64,000 nt of DNA from Butyricimonas synergistica DSM 23225 (lineage in GTDB: Bacteria; Bacteroidota; Bacteroidia; Bacteroidales; Marinifilaceae), in the NCBI RefSeq assembly GCF_000379665.1, contig NZ_KB903359.1:1031475-1095474 (forward strand), given 5' to 3'. Both the position numbers and the translations under genes were made by a program. Under the pieces are notes generated by a model. That model was not told where the DNA came from, did not search any database, and saw only the letters and a program-made list of their open reading frames with translations. This document shows positions 26,828 through 36,683 of this stretch, in pieces. Position 1 is the first letter of the stretch; each line of letters begins with the position of its first letter.

Positions 26828-27451
26828 TTATTTCTTCATCTCGAACCCGAGAAGCATCCCGTCATAACCTTCCATGAGAGAAGTCAAAGTAGAAGATGTA
26901 TCCGATTTTTTCACCATCGCCGACAACACCTTCACAAATTTCATCAACCCGTCGACATTAAAAAGCAATGAAACTTGATCGCCCGACTTTGCCAATTGTA
27001 CCTCGGTTCTCTTCACGGTAAAGGCGTTCCCCAGCGTGTAGTTCAATACCAACACTTTATTCTTTTCGTCTAAAGAATAAGTTCCTTTCAGCGTCTTCTT
27101 CCCGATAACATTCGTGAAAGTACTATCACTATTGAAAGTGTACGAAAACTTACCGGGGACAATACCCACTTTCGTGTAAACCGCCATGATCTTCTTCTCC
27201 AACGCCGAAGACATCAATGCTCCTCCTGCCTCCTTCAACACATCCTCGCTCGTCATCTTGCACGCGGGTTCCACGTAATTCCAAGTTCCCTGCAAATCAG
27301 AAAATTTAATCACATTCCCCGTGAGCGTGTTCACAACGTCCTTTACCGTCGAAGAGCTTAAAATATCCTTCCACGACTGTGCATTTGTATCATTCACGCC
27401 CAACAAAACACTACAAGCCAATAGGCTTAAAAAAAATCTTCCTTTTTTCAT
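26828..27451 (-). CDS. DUF4923 lipocalin-like protein
   Basis: The protein has 207 residues from the ATG at 27451 (MKKGRFFLSLLACSVL), which gives a clean signal peptide; an ATG at 27469 is also open. The body matches DUF4923: SWKDILSSSTVKDVVNTL, LQGTWNYVEPACKM, FTFTNVIGKKTLKGTYSL-like strands and a final GFEMKK. Members are secreted Bacteroidota proteins of unknown function. It is a single gene, convergent with the adhesin operon. Confidence 0.82.
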   Translation of the reverse strand: MKKGRFFLSLLACSVLLGVNDTNAQSWKDILSSSTVKDVVNTLTGNVIKFSDLQGTWNYVEPACKMTSEDVLKEAGGALMSSALEKKIMAVYTKVGIVPGKFSYTFNSDSTFTNVIGKKTLKGTYSLDEKNKVLVLNYTLGNAFTVKRTEVQLAKSGDQVSLLFNVDGLMKFVKVLSAMVKKSDTSSTLTSLMEGYDGMLLGFEMKK

Positions 27452-27676
27452 AAATACAAGTAAATACATATAAATTAGTACATTCAGACCTAAAAATCAT
27501 ATCATTTATCGGTACAAATTTAATAAATTTTGCCATTTGCCCGTCGTTTCACAATCGCAGATTCAACTTAAAAATAAACACAATTCAGTTCAAGTGGAAA
27601 AAATGATCCGATCATCAGACAGGCAACACGACATATAATTAAGATTTTTTTTATTTCAACTTTTCTATCAATTTCG

Positions 27677-27783
27677 TAAATTTGCAACTCAAATAAACCA
27701 AGTTATTTGGTTCAACAAACGCCGATCCTCGCACGGGAGAATTCTACACATACACACCTTCTTTATTCTCCCGTGCTTTTTAT
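27677..27783 (+). ncRNA. Candidate small RNA, about 95 nt
   Basis: A -7 element TAAATTTG at 27677-27684 would start transcription near 27690. A hairpin AACCAA/TTGGTT follows at 27696-27712. A 12-bp perfect stem (27731-27742 with 27765-27776) then ends in TTTTTATT, a strong intrinsic terminator. No open frame with a credible start fits between them. No known RNA family was recognised. Confidence 0.45.
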
Positions 27784-27990
27784 TATTATAGCCGCAAAAC
27801 TTCTTGGTCGTGAGATTCGGAGTCGTCAGCATGAATAAAACTCTTATCAATCCCGATTCTTCAAAACTCAGCCTTCAATAAAGCATTTACCACCAAGAAC
27901 CGATTTCTTGGCGTGTATACCTTATACCCACTGCCTTACCGAGAGTATGTGATCCTGTTCCCGACTTTTTCACGTGAACCGTTTTGTATA
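27784..27990. other. Spacer with no supported gene
   Basis: About 200 bases lie between the candidate small RNA and the tRNA terminator. I see no coding frame, promoter or repeat that I can support. Confidence 0.5.
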
Positions 27991-27991
27991 A

Positions 27992-28026
27992 AAAATAGGC
28001 TAAACCTTTTTGATTTAGCCTATTTT
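27992..28026 (-). terminator. Terminator after tRNA-Thr
   Basis: A 13-bp perfect stem pairs 27992-28004 with 28014-28026 (core TAGGCTAAA), with a T-rich end in both directions. It lies 28 bases after the tRNA 3' end on the minus strand. Confidence 0.8.
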
Positions 28027-28053
28027 CATATCTAACTGATTGATTTTCAGCGG

Positions 28054-28126
<73 letters not shown>

Positions 28127-28211
28127 GATAACGGCTGCAAATGTACGACTATTTTTGAAATTTGGAAACGATAAACCAATTTTTTTTCGGCTTCTTATCA
28201 CACATTTTTTA

Positions 28212-28219
28212 TACATTTG
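28212..28219 (+). promoter_or_regulatory. -7 element for the PAP2 gene
   Basis: TACATTTG matches TAnnTTTG and lies 25 bases before the start at 28245. Confidence 0.55.
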
Positions 28220-28244
28220 CGGCGACCTTTTAATAATCAAGAAG

Positions 28245-28817
28245 ATGAAACAACAAGCCCTCTCGAAAAAAAATTCACTCGTTATATTTTGTAGTTTATT
28301 TATTATCCTAAGCCTATCATTTATTTCTAATCTATCGGCTCAGAAAAAAGCGATAGAAACCTCTGGGGATATCATCTACTATGCCACACCCGTCATCAGC
28401 CTGGCGACGACATTACTAAAAAAAGATTACCAAGGAACAAAGCAACTTGTCTTTTCCGCGGTAACAGCCGTCGGAGCAAGCTATATCCTAAAACACACGA
28501 TACGCAAAAAACGTCCTGACGGAAGCGATCACCATGCTTTCCCCTCGGGACACGCCACCGTTACCTTTCAAGGAGCATCGTTCCTGCAACGCCGTTACGG
28601 GTGGAAATTCGGGATCCCTGCTTATCTTCTATCGGGATACGTGGCGTGGACCAGAACGCACTGTGACAAACACGACTGGTGGGACATTTTGTGCGGTGCT
28701 GCGATCGGCGTCGGAAGCAGTTACATTTTCACCAAACCATACGGGAAAAGCCACATTTCGCTCACGCCCACAATCATCGGGAAACGAATAGGAATACATG
28801 CCTGTATCACTTTCTAA
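28245..28817 (+). CDS. PAP2-family membrane phosphatase
   Basis: The protein has 190 residues from the ATG at 28245; the frame is open upstream, but only into the tRNA. An N-terminal hydrophobic segment ends near SNLSAQ. The three phosphatase motifs are visible: KHTIRKKRP, FPSGHAT and TRTHCDKHDWWDIL. The family dephosphorylates lipid phosphates such as phosphatidic acid, undecaprenyl pyrophosphate or lipid A at the periplasmic face. The substrate here is not evident. It is probably a single-gene transcript from the promoter at 28212. Confidence 0.9.
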   Translation: MKQQALSKKNSLVIFCSLFIILSLSFISNLSAQKKAIETSGDIIYYATPVISLATTLLKKDYQGTKQLVFSAVTAVGASYILKHTIRKKRPDGSDHHAFPSGHATVTFQGASFLQRRYGWKFGIPAYLLSGYVAWTRTHCDKHDWWDILCGAAIGVGSSYIFTKPYGKSHISLTPTIIGKRIGIHACITF

Positions 28818-28901
28818 TAAATTCCTAAATAATTTGTTAAAACAGTATTTAAAGAAATCATAAACCCTCTTTTTATTGTGGTTCATCCATAATATTATAT
28901 C

Positions 28902-28909
28902 TATTTTTG
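28902..28909 (+). promoter_or_regulatory. -7 element for the outer-membrane receptor gene
   Basis: TATTTTTG matches TAnnTTTG, 22 bases before the start at 28932. A TTGTGG about 20 bases further upstream may be the -33 part. Confidence 0.5.
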
Positions 28910-28931
28910 TTTAAAATAGAAAAGAAAAATC

Positions 28932-31763
28932 ATGCTGCATTATACGTTCAAAATAGTCATTCTCCTACTCATGCTCATCAGCCCGATGACGCTATTAGCC
29001 CAAATACAAGCAAGAGATTCGGTTAGAAAAGACACGGTTAAACAAGAAGAAAAGAAAACAGTAAAATACACGCTCAAAGGAATTGTCATCGGGGATTCGG
29101 ATGACGATTCTTTACCGGGAGCCCATATATACTTGGGAAGTGAAAAGAAACCTGTAACAGTAACGAATGCCATGGGAGAATTCACGTTAAAAGACTTGGC
29201 TCCCGGAGAAGTCATCGTTACCGCTTCCTATGTCGGATTCAGACCCACTACAAAAAAATATCTAGTAAAAGCGGATACAAATGTAGGCATGATTAAACTT
29301 TTACCAGAAGAATTAGACGAGGTTGTTATCACCGCAAAACCTCCCCTTATCATTCAAAAAGGCGATACCACGGAATTTAACGCGGCAGCCATGAAAGTTC
29401 CGGAAGATGCAGAACTGGAAGACTTATTAAAGAAATTGCCCGGTTTTGAACTCGTGGACGGCAAACTCATGGCAAACGGGGAGGAAGTAAAACGTATATA
29501 TATTGACGGTACAGAATATTTTCTTGATAATCCGATGGCTGCACTGCAAACTCTACCGGCAAATATCGTTTCTAAAATCAAAATGTTTGACGGGAAAAGT
29601 GAAGAAGCGAATTTCTCTGGTTACAATGACGGAAAAAAATTCCGATCTTTAAATATCGAAACAAAGAATCCGGATCAACTAAAAATATTTGGTAAAGCTG
29701 AATTAGGCTATGGTATATCGGATGATGTCGAGGATTCTTTCAAAAATAACAATTACAACCTAGATGCCTCCGCGAATGCTTTCAATCGAAAACGCCGATT
29801 CTCCATCCGAGGAAGTTTACGCAACACAAATCAAGGCTCAGACCTGCCGAACGCTTCCTATCAGGGCAAAGGAGGACATAACAGGGGCAAAAATTTTGGA
29901 GCCGACTTTTATAACTCCTTCAAAAAAGGCATAGATCTTACCGGAGGTTATAGTGGCAGTGATAACGAATCATATTCCGCCAGTTTAACCCGTGAAGACT
30001 ACTTCCCGTCCGAGAGTTATCAAAGTAAAATTTTCAATAACGAGAGTCACTCGTGGTCTGAAAGTTCCAACCATAGCGTCACTACCCGTTTCAATTACGA
30101 GATCAACGAAAAAAACAGGATCAACTTCTCCCCCTCCTTCTCTTTCCGGAAATCGGACAGCAGATCTATTAGGTTAGGTAGTAGTATTCAAGATAATGAT
30201 ACACTAAATATCACGAATGCCAAAAACCAAAACCACAATGAAAGCTATTCTTTTGGCGGGAATTTTTCATGGATGCACGGATTCGCAAAACAAGGGAGAA
30301 CACTGACCTTAAACGGAAATATAAATGTCAATAATTCCAAAAGTAACGGGATACAACAAGATAGTAGTATCATCAATAAAAAAGATACCTTACGCAATTT
30401 AATAAACAGTACCAAAAGTTTTTCAAATTCATTAACCAGTTCCGTATCTTATTCCGAACCATTGACAGAGCACGCTCGTTTATCTTTCAATTACTCGTTA
30501 AGTTACAACCAAGACGAATCGGACAAAGAAAGTATATCGTACAAAGATGCCCTCTTCACGGAAGTTATCGGCGTAGATTCTTCCCTAACGAACAAAATCA
30601 GTAATACAAGAATAAACAATAGCATAGGTATCAATTATAACTATTACAAGGAAAAGTTTACCTTTAATGGAGGAGGTTCTATTAATATATCCAGGGAAGA
30701 AAACAAATACGAGTATTTAAACGCCCCGGATTCACTCGTGAGAAACAATTATCTGAATCTTTCTCCCCGACTTGACTTCAGGTATGATTTGACCAAAAGA
30801 AGTAATTTAAACCTTAGTTATAGCGGGAACACAAGTTCTCCGAGCGCAAGCCAACTACAAGATGTATTAGATGTGAGTGACCAATTGAGTGTATCAAAAG
30901 GTAATCCCAACCTGAAAAAAACATTCTCGCAATCCGCTTCAATCAATTTTAGTAGTTCAATTGTTTCGGAAGAGAAATTTAATTTCCTAAATGTAGGGCT
31001 TAGTTTCAACAATTCCTTCAACAATATAGCGTCAGCAACCCAGTTCATTGAAAATGACACCGTCATTAATGGGTACGAGGTGCTGAAGGGAGCCCGGCTT
31101 TCTATGCCCGTGAACTTGAACGGTCAATGGAGTATATCCATGAGATCCAGTTATTCCTTCGGAATTAACTCACTCAAATTAAGATTGAGTCCGTCTTTAT
31201 CTTACAGCTATTCTCGTACACCTTCAATCTACGACAATATCAAGAATTTCACGAACTCACATCGTGCCTCTTTCGGCTTGGGAATAAATAGCAATATATC
31301 GGAAAATCTTGATTATAACATTCGATCCACTACCTCCTACACGTCATCGACAAGTACAACGACAGAAGGGTCTACATCATTCAGCCAATCTGTAAGTGCT
31401 AACGCCAATTGGGTATTCTGGAAAGAATTCATCTTAGCCGGTGATTATTCTTATAGCTATACCTTGAGTAAAAAAGGTGGAAATATCAACCAATCCAATA
31501 GCATGTTAAACTTGGAGATCGGGAAAAAATTCCTAAAGAGAAAACAACTTCAAGTAAGATTCAAAGCGATGGATCTATTGCGCCAAAGGAATTTATTGAA
31601 TTACAGTATTCAAGATCTTTATACACAAACCCGGTACAGCACAAACACTCAAAATTATTATATGTTGACCGTATCTTATCGTTTCAACACGATGGGAAGC
31701 AAAAAAGCAGACCGGAAAAGATCAGGAGAAAACTCACCTCCGGGGTATTTTGGAGAATTCTAA
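28932..31763 (+). CDS. TonB-dependent-receptor-like outer-membrane barrel (OMP_b-brl_3 type)
   Basis: The 943-residue protein has a signal peptide ending at MTLLAQ. A CarboxypepD_reg-like beta sandwich lies at about 45-125 (LKGIVIGDSDDDSLPGAHIY, NAMGEFTLKDLAPGEV). A plug-like region follows at 130-245 (ELDEVVITA, LLKKLPGFELVDGKL, YIDGTEYF). The rest is a large Tyr/Asn/Ser-rich beta barrel. This family of receptor-like barrels in Bacteroidota lacks a SusD partner, and none is adjacent here; the ligand is unknown. The end carries a short polar tail ending YFGEF. Confidence 0.85.
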   Translation: MLHYTFKIVILLLMLISPMTLLAQIQARDSVRKDTVKQEEKKTVKYTLKGIVIGDSDDDSLPGAHIYLGSEKKPVTVTNAMGEFTLKDLAPGEVIVTASYVGFRPTTKKYLVKADTNVGMIKLLPEELDEVVITAKPPLIIQKGDTTEFNAAAMKVPEDAELEDLLKKLPGFELVDGKLMANGEEVKRIYIDGTEYFLDNPMAALQTLPANIVSKIKMFDGKSEEANFSGYNDGKKFRSLNIETKNPDQLKIFGKAELGYGISDDVEDSFKNNNYNLDASANAFNRKRRFSIRGSLRNTNQGSDLPNASYQGKGGHNRGKNFGADFYNSFKKGIDLTGGYSGSDNESYSASLTREDYFPSESYQSKIFNNESHSWSESSNHSVTTRFNYEINEKNRINFSPSFSFRKSDSRSIRLGSSIQDNDTLNITNAKNQNHNESYSFGGNFSWMHGFAKQGRTLTLNGNINVNNSKSNGIQQDSSIINKKDTLRNLINSTKSFSNSLTSSVSYSEPLTEHARLSFNYSLSYNQDESDKESISYKDALFTEVIGVDSSLTNKISNTRINNSIGINYNYYKEKFTFNGGGSINISREENKYEYLNAPDSLVRNNYLNLSPRLDFRYDLTKRSNLNLSYSGNTSSPSASQLQDVLDVSDQLSVSKGNPNLKKTFSQSASINFSSSIVSEEKFNFLNVGLSFNNSFNNIASATQFIENDTVINGYEVLKGARLSMPVNLNGQWSISMRSSYSFGINSLKLRLSPSLSYSYSRTPSIYDNIKNFTNSHRASFGLGINSNISENLDYNIRSTTSYTSSTSTTTEGSTSFSQSVSANANWVFWKEFILAGDYSYSYTLSKKGGNINQSNSMLNLEIGKKFLKRKQLQVRFKAMDLLRQRNLLNYSIQDLYTQTRYSTNTQNYYMLTVSYRFNTMGSKKADRKRSGENSPPGYFGEF

Positions 31764-31773
31764 AAAATAAACA

Positions 31774-31801
31774 AGAGCAGTGCTATAAAAAACACTGCTC
31801 T
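31774..31801. terminator. Bidirectional terminator between convergent genes
   Basis: AGAGCAGTG (31774-31782) pairs perfectly with CACTGCTCT (31793-31801). The hairpin lies between the convergent receptor and flavodoxin genes. Confidence 0.75.
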
Positions 31802-31806
31802 GTTAT

Positions 31807-32355
31807 TTATTGTGCCCCTAAATTACGGGCTTGTTCTATATATTCCGTATCCCTCACCTCTCCTTTCTTGTCAACTTCAAAAGCGATCACGTGTCCGGTA
31901 TCTTGCCATTGCATATATTTCGTCATAATATCATACGTGGAAAGCAATCCTTTCAATTCCTCGGGTTCATCCGTGGCACAAGACACGAGCAGAGCACATT
32001 CTTTACCCTTCACCTGCCGCACACTATTTTCCACGTAATAAGGATACAAGCGGTCTATCACGCATTTTATCTGTGCAGACAAACCGAAAAAATAAAGAGG
32101 CGACGCAAACACGATCAAATCCGCCTGTTCTATTTCAGCGTACAATTTTCCCATGTCATCCGACTGCACGCAAGGACTTCCCATAGACCAGCACATATTA
32201 CAAGCGAAACAACCGTTTATCTTGTACCCCGGCACCTTCAACACGCTTACCTCGTGTCCTTTCGATCTCGCTCCCGCGGCATAAGCTTCCGCCAACAAAT
32301 CACTATTTCCGTTCGAACGGGGACTTCCTTCAAGAATCAATATATTTTTACCCAT
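31807..32355 (-). CDS. Flavodoxin-fold NAD(P)H-dependent FMN reductase
   Basis: The 182-residue cytosolic flavoprotein has the flavodoxin-like FMN loop LEGSPRSNGNSD at the N-terminus. A Cys-rich GCFACNMCW follows, as in the iron-sulfur-flavoprotein-like family, then DLIVFASPLYFFGLSAQIK. It probably reduces quinones or other electrophiles. The substrate cannot be read from the sequence. It is a single leftward gene, convergent with the receptor gene. Confidence 0.85.
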   Translation of the reverse strand: MGKNILILEGSPRSNGNSDLLAEAYAAGARSKGHEVSVLKVPGYKINGCFACNMCWSMGSPCVQSDDMGKLYAEIEQADLIVFASPLYFFGLSAQIKCVIDRLYPYYVENSVRQVKGKECALLVSCATDEPEELKGLLSTYDIMTKYMQWQDTGHVIAFEVDKKGEVRDTEYIEQARNLGAQ

Positions 32356-32416
32356 AATGCAATTATTGTTAGTTACACCACAAAAATAGAAATTTATTGC
32401 TTCATTGGATTTTTAT

Positions 32417-34996
32417 CTAACGCAAATAACGATATTTTATTTGTCGCTCAATCTCCGCAAGGGAAAGTTCCGTCTTCACCTTTATCTTATACGTCCGTCC
32501 CGGCAATATATCGATATAGTTATCCGAAAAGAAAGCCATTCCCCCCGGTAAAGCGAACATCACGTTACACGCCAATTCATTAGCGGTCACCAAAATATAC
32601 TTATCTTTTCCCTCTTCCTGGACCCGAATAGATAATCCCGGATCTTTCGGCAAATTCAGATCTTTATGATATTCAAAATACATATTTTTTTCATCCACGA
32701 CCTGTCCTTCTGAAGTCAAACGAATCACGGCAAGTACATCCGCACCCGTAAGTCCGCGAAGTAAAGAAGAACATTTCGTTCCCGCCAAGACCGTCGACGT
32801 ATTAGCCGGAATTTCAACATCAGACTTTTCCATGCAAATGATTTTCCCTGAAAAATCCATCACCTCTATACACAACTCCGCATTCATTGGTCGCAAACGA
32901 TCACTCACGGCATACACGAGTAAACTGTCATTCCGCCATTTTGGAGCCACGATAACCTCTTTAAAACAATCCCGTATCATGTAATGTGCCGCTTTCCACT
33001 TGTGATAATAATCCGTGGTAGACCAACTCGCCACAGACCAACAATCATTCAACTGCCAAACCAACGATCCCATACAATAAGGCATATTCCGGCGATGTGC
33101 CTCTATCGCCATTTTTGTAGAAAGTCCTTGCAACACGTGCGTCATATAAATAAATTGTTCGAAATCCTCCGGCACACGATAATACATTTTCATGTAATCC
33201 AAAATACGTCCGTTACCGATATAACTTCTTTGGTGTGATTTCATCACATCCGAATCAATATCATAATCTTCCGGCAAAGCATACTTCTGTATAGTACTCA
33301 TTTCCGGGAAAGACTGGAATCCATACTCGCTGCAAAAACGGGTTGTCACTTCATCATAACTTTCCAACGGGCGGAATCCATGCCAAACACCCCAATAATG
33401 CTGGTCGCCGGAAGTAGTCCCATCCAATCCATGTTGCGTGGGTTCCGGTCCCGCCATCGGGGAAGACGGCCAATAATCACACCCGGGCATATATTCATCC
33501 ACTACCCGTGGTAACAAATCATGAAACACGTCATAATAGGCTTTGAACACGGTGTCCTGCTGCTCTTTCGTGAATTGTTGTTTCCATCCCCAGCCCCCGG
33601 GCGAACCATGACGCCATGCTAAAGCATTTTCGTTATTACCACACCACAAAGCGATACAAGGATGATTACGCAACCGTACCACGTTATCGATTGCTTCTTG
33701 TCGAACATTATTCAAAAACTCCTCATTTCCCGGATACATAGCACAGGCAAACATAAAATCATGCCAAACCATAATCCCGTACCGGTCACATAATTCGAAG
33801 AATACATCATCTTCGTATATTCCACCACCCCATATCCGAAGCATATTCATGTTAGCATTCGCGGCATCGGCAATCATTTTCTCGTACAATTCAGGCGTCA
33901 CCCGGGGCAGAAATATATCATTCGGGATGACATTCGCACCTTTAGCAAATACAGGTATTCCATTTAACTCGAAACCGAATGATTCGCCCCATTGGTCTTT
34001 TTTCCGCACTAATTTCAATGACCGCAATCCCGTCGTGATTTCCTTTTCTGCAATAATACCCCGATCGCCCTTTACCCGAATAGTAAACGTGTACAGATTT
34101 TGTTTTCCCAAACCATTACTCCACCACAACCGGGGATTCACAATATCGAAAGGCACAGAAATATCATTCTCCCCTTTTTTCAATTTCTCCTTAGCCGCAA
34201 CCAATATTTTCCCATCATTCAATATCTCAACTTCAACATTTTGCACGTCATCTGCCTTTACCCGTACATTCGCGCTCAATGCAGCCAACTTTCCGGAAAC
34301 CTCCGCTTGTTTAATATACACATCTTCCACCTTCATTCCATCCCATACTTCAAGCTGCACCGGACGCCATATCCCGGAAGTCACCAAACGAGGTCCCCAG
34401 TCCCAACCGTAATGATAAGGAGCTTTACGGGTATACACGCTCACCCTATCTTTTCCCATTTCCCCTCTCTCGCTCTGGTCATTATCGGCAGGCAATCTCA
34501 ATCCATAACGCTTCATCTCCTCCAATCCCCTTCTCGTGGGAGAAGCAAAAACGACACGCAATTCATTGTTCCCGGCTTTCAATTTCCCGGCAATATCAAA
34601 CACCCATGTCCGAAACATATTATCCGCAGAACCAAGTTGTTCTCCATTCAAATAAACATCGGCATACGTATCCAATCCTTTAAAAATAAGCCTCTGATTT
34701 TTCTTTTCAATCAAATTTCCATCAACAAAAAACACGGTCTTGTATTCCCAGTCTTTTTTGTCAATCCACTGTAACCCGAGTTCGTTCATGCGATAGAAAG
34801 GATCTTCGATCTTCCCGTTTGCCATCAAATCTGTGTGAACCGTACCCGGAACTGTCGCCGGAAGCCATTCTCCACTATCCTTTTGGCGGAATTGCCATCC
34901 GGAAGCGATTTCCGTTCTTATCTCCTTTTCTGGAGAGCACCCGAGTATCCCCCCAATGCTACAACAGAAAAAGGCGAACCATAATATCTTATTCAT
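32417..34996 (-). CDS. Beta-mannosidase lipoprotein, glycoside hydrolase family 2
   Basis: The 859-residue protein has lipobox GGILGC. A GH2 sugar-binding sandwich lies at about 30-200 (WQFRQKDSGEWLPATVPG) and the TIM barrel in the middle. The acid/base Glu lies in WCGNNENALAW and the nucleophile Glu in CSEYGFQSFP, both diagnostic of beta-mannosidases. It removes terminal beta-mannose, for instance from the Man-beta-1,4-GlcNAc core of N-glycans. The start overlaps the end of the GH20 gene by 8 bases, so the two are translated from one mRNA. Confidence 0.93.
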   Translation of the reverse strand: MNKILWFAFFCCSIGGILGCSPEKEIRTEIASGWQFRQKDSGEWLPATVPGTVHTDLMANGKIEDPFYRMNELGLQWIDKKDWEYKTVFFVDGNLIEKKNQRLIFKGLDTYADVYLNGEQLGSADNMFRTWVFDIAGKLKAGNNELRVVFASPTRRGLEEMKRYGLRLPADNDQSERGEMGKDRVSVYTRKAPYHYGWDWGPRLVTSGIWRPVQLEVWDGMKVEDVYIKQAEVSGKLAALSANVRVKADDVQNVEVEILNDGKILVAAKEKLKKGENDISVPFDIVNPRLWWSNGLGKQNLYTFTIRVKGDRGIIAEKEITTGLRSLKLVRKKDQWGESFGFELNGIPVFAKGANVIPNDIFLPRVTPELYEKMIADAANANMNMLRIWGGGIYEDDVFFELCDRYGIMVWHDFMFACAMYPGNEEFLNNVRQEAIDNVVRLRNHPCIALWCGNNENALAWRHGSPGGWGWKQQFTKEQQDTVFKAYYDVFHDLLPRVVDEYMPGCDYWPSSPMAGPEPTQHGLDGTTSGDQHYWGVWHGFRPLESYDEVTTRFCSEYGFQSFPEMSTIQKYALPEDYDIDSDVMKSHQRSYIGNGRILDYMKMYYRVPEDFEQFIYMTHVLQGLSTKMAIEAHRRNMPYCMGSLVWQLNDCWSVASWSTTDYYHKWKAAHYMIRDCFKEVIVAPKWRNDSLLVYAVSDRLRPMNAELCIEVMDFSGKIICMEKSDVEIPANTSTVLAGTKCSSLLRGLTGADVLAVIRLTSEGQVVDEKNMYFEYHKDLNLPKDPGLSIRVQEEGKDKYILVTANELACNVMFALPGGMAFFSDNYIDILPGRTYKIKVKTELSLAEIERQIKYRYLR

Positions 34997-36623
34997 TTAC
35001 TTTTGGCTCTTGCAAAATATGTTTAGCAAAATTATAACCTAAAGCATCATACCTCTGGGTCAACAATTTAGCCCGATTCAAGAAATTCGGATACTCTCTC
35101 TGCGCCTGTGGTGTCCAAGCCACCTCAGCCAAAGCCGCCATACGAGGTAATAACATATATTGTGCATGACTGAAGGTAGTTATATATTCAGCCCATAAAT
35201 TAGCCTGTACACCCATGATTTTTGTTGCTTCCTCCGGGGTCAATCCTTCCGTGGGATCCAAGCTATACACTTTTTCCACGGGCACGTATCCACCGATACC
35301 AAAAGGTTCATTCTCCACCGGTTTCGCTTGATAATAATCAAAATAAGCATAATCATTCGGGACCATGATCACGTCGTTACCCCTTTTCGCTCCAGCAATC
35401 CCGCCACTCTTACCTCTCCACGACATAACGATTGCCGTTTTAGACACATCCCCTTCCAATATCTCATCCCAACCGATAATCCTCTTGCCTTTCGTTTTCA
35501 GAAATTCCTCAATCCGATGCACCACGTAATTCTGTAAATCACCTTCTTGCTTCAAGTTTTCTTTTTTCATCCGGGCTTGACACTTCTTACATTTTTTCCA
35601 TGCATCTCTCGGGCATTCATCCCCTCCGATATGAATAATATCAGACGGGAACAACTCGGCAACCTCCTCCAACACACCTTCCCAAAACTCGAAAGTCTTC
35701 TCGTTTCCCGGGCAGAATACTTCGGGGAATACACCCCACATTTGACAAACCTCGTAGGATCCTCCCACACACCCCAATTCGGGATAGGAAGCCAATGCAG
35801 CGAGAGCATGTCCCGGGAGTTCTATTTCCGGAATAACCGTGATGTAGTGATCGGCTGCATATTGAATGACATCTTTGATTTCTTCTTGCGTGAAAAAATA
35901 GGGGCCGTAAGGAGTCCCGTCATATTTTCCTGTATTTTTACCAATCACGGTTTGTTTACGCTGGCTTCCAACTTTCGTGAGATTCGGATATTTCTTGATT
36001 TCGATGCGCCATCCCTGGTCATCCGTCAAGTGCCAGTGAAACACGCTTAATTTATGCATCGCCAACATATCGATAAAAGTCTTTACCTCATCTACTGTAA
36101 AGAAATGACGGCAAACATCCAACATGGTTCCCCGGTACTTTAAACGAGGTTCATCTTGAATCCGTACATTTTGGATTCTAAGCCGGTTCATTTTCTCCCC
36201 TTTCTCTATCCCTACTGGCATCATCTGTCGCAAACTCTGCATGGCGTAAAATACAGCCTTCGAGCTTCCTCCACGAATATCGATAGCTTTCTTGCTCACG
36301 TCCAAAACGTAAGCATCTAATTTCATAGAAGGATCGACATTGATATTCACTGCATTACTCTTGTTCTCTCCATACTCCACCTTCAAAGCTTCGCCGAAAG
36401 ATTTCTCCGTTAATGTACTAAGGAAAGTACAGGCAGGAGTTAAATCATCCGCTCCTTTCACCACGTTAATCACAGTTTTCGGCGACAGAATGAATCCTCC
36501 GCCTGCAACAGTTACACTTTGAGGCTGAGGAACAATATTCACCTCTTGATTCGGTTCTCCTGCACATCCGGCAAGCATAACAATACACAATACTACAATT
36601 GAAACTAAATTGATCTTTTTCAT
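34989..36623 (-). CDS. Beta-N-acetylhexosaminidase lipoprotein, glycoside hydrolase family 20
   Basis: The protein has 544 residues from the ATG at 36623 (MKKINLVSIVVLC), with lipobox VMLAGC. The N-terminal GH20b domain precedes the catalytic barrel (RGTMLDVCRHFF, HWHLTDDQGWRIEIKKYP). The catalytic Asp-Glu pair is in HIGGDECP. The enzyme uses substrate-assisted hydrolysis to remove GlcNAc or GalNAc from non-reducing ends. Together with the overlapping beta-mannosidase gene it suggests breakdown of host N-glycan cores or similar glycans. Confidence 0.94.
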   Translation of the reverse strand: MKKINLVSIVVLCIVMLAGCAGEPNQEVNIVPQPQSVTVAGGGFILSPKTVINVVKGADDLTPACTFLSTLTEKSFGEALKVEYGENKSNAVNINVDPSMKLDAYVLDVSKKAIDIRGGSSKAVFYAMQSLRQMMPVGIEKGEKMNRLRIQNVRIQDEPRLKYRGTMLDVCRHFFTVDEVKTFIDMLAMHKLSVFHWHLTDDQGWRIEIKKYPNLTKVGSQRKQTVIGKNTGKYDGTPYGPYFFTQEEIKDVIQYAADHYITVIPEIELPGHALAALASYPELGCVGGSYEVCQMWGVFPEVFCPGNEKTFEFWEGVLEEVAELFPSDIIHIGGDECPRDAWKKCKKCQARMKKENLKQEGDLQNYVVHRIEEFLKTKGKRIIGWDEILEGDVSKTAIVMSWRGKSGGIAGAKRGNDVIMVPNDYAYFDYYQAKPVENEPFGIGGYVPVEKVYSLDPTEGLTPEEATKIMGVQANLWAEYITTFSHAQYMLLPRMAALAEVAWTPQAQREYPNFLNRAKLLTQRYDALGYNFAKHILQEPKVNE

Positions 36624-36683
36624 AAACGTATTTTTAAACACAACAGCCAAGATAGGCTAAAATTTATAAATACGCAATTCTTT

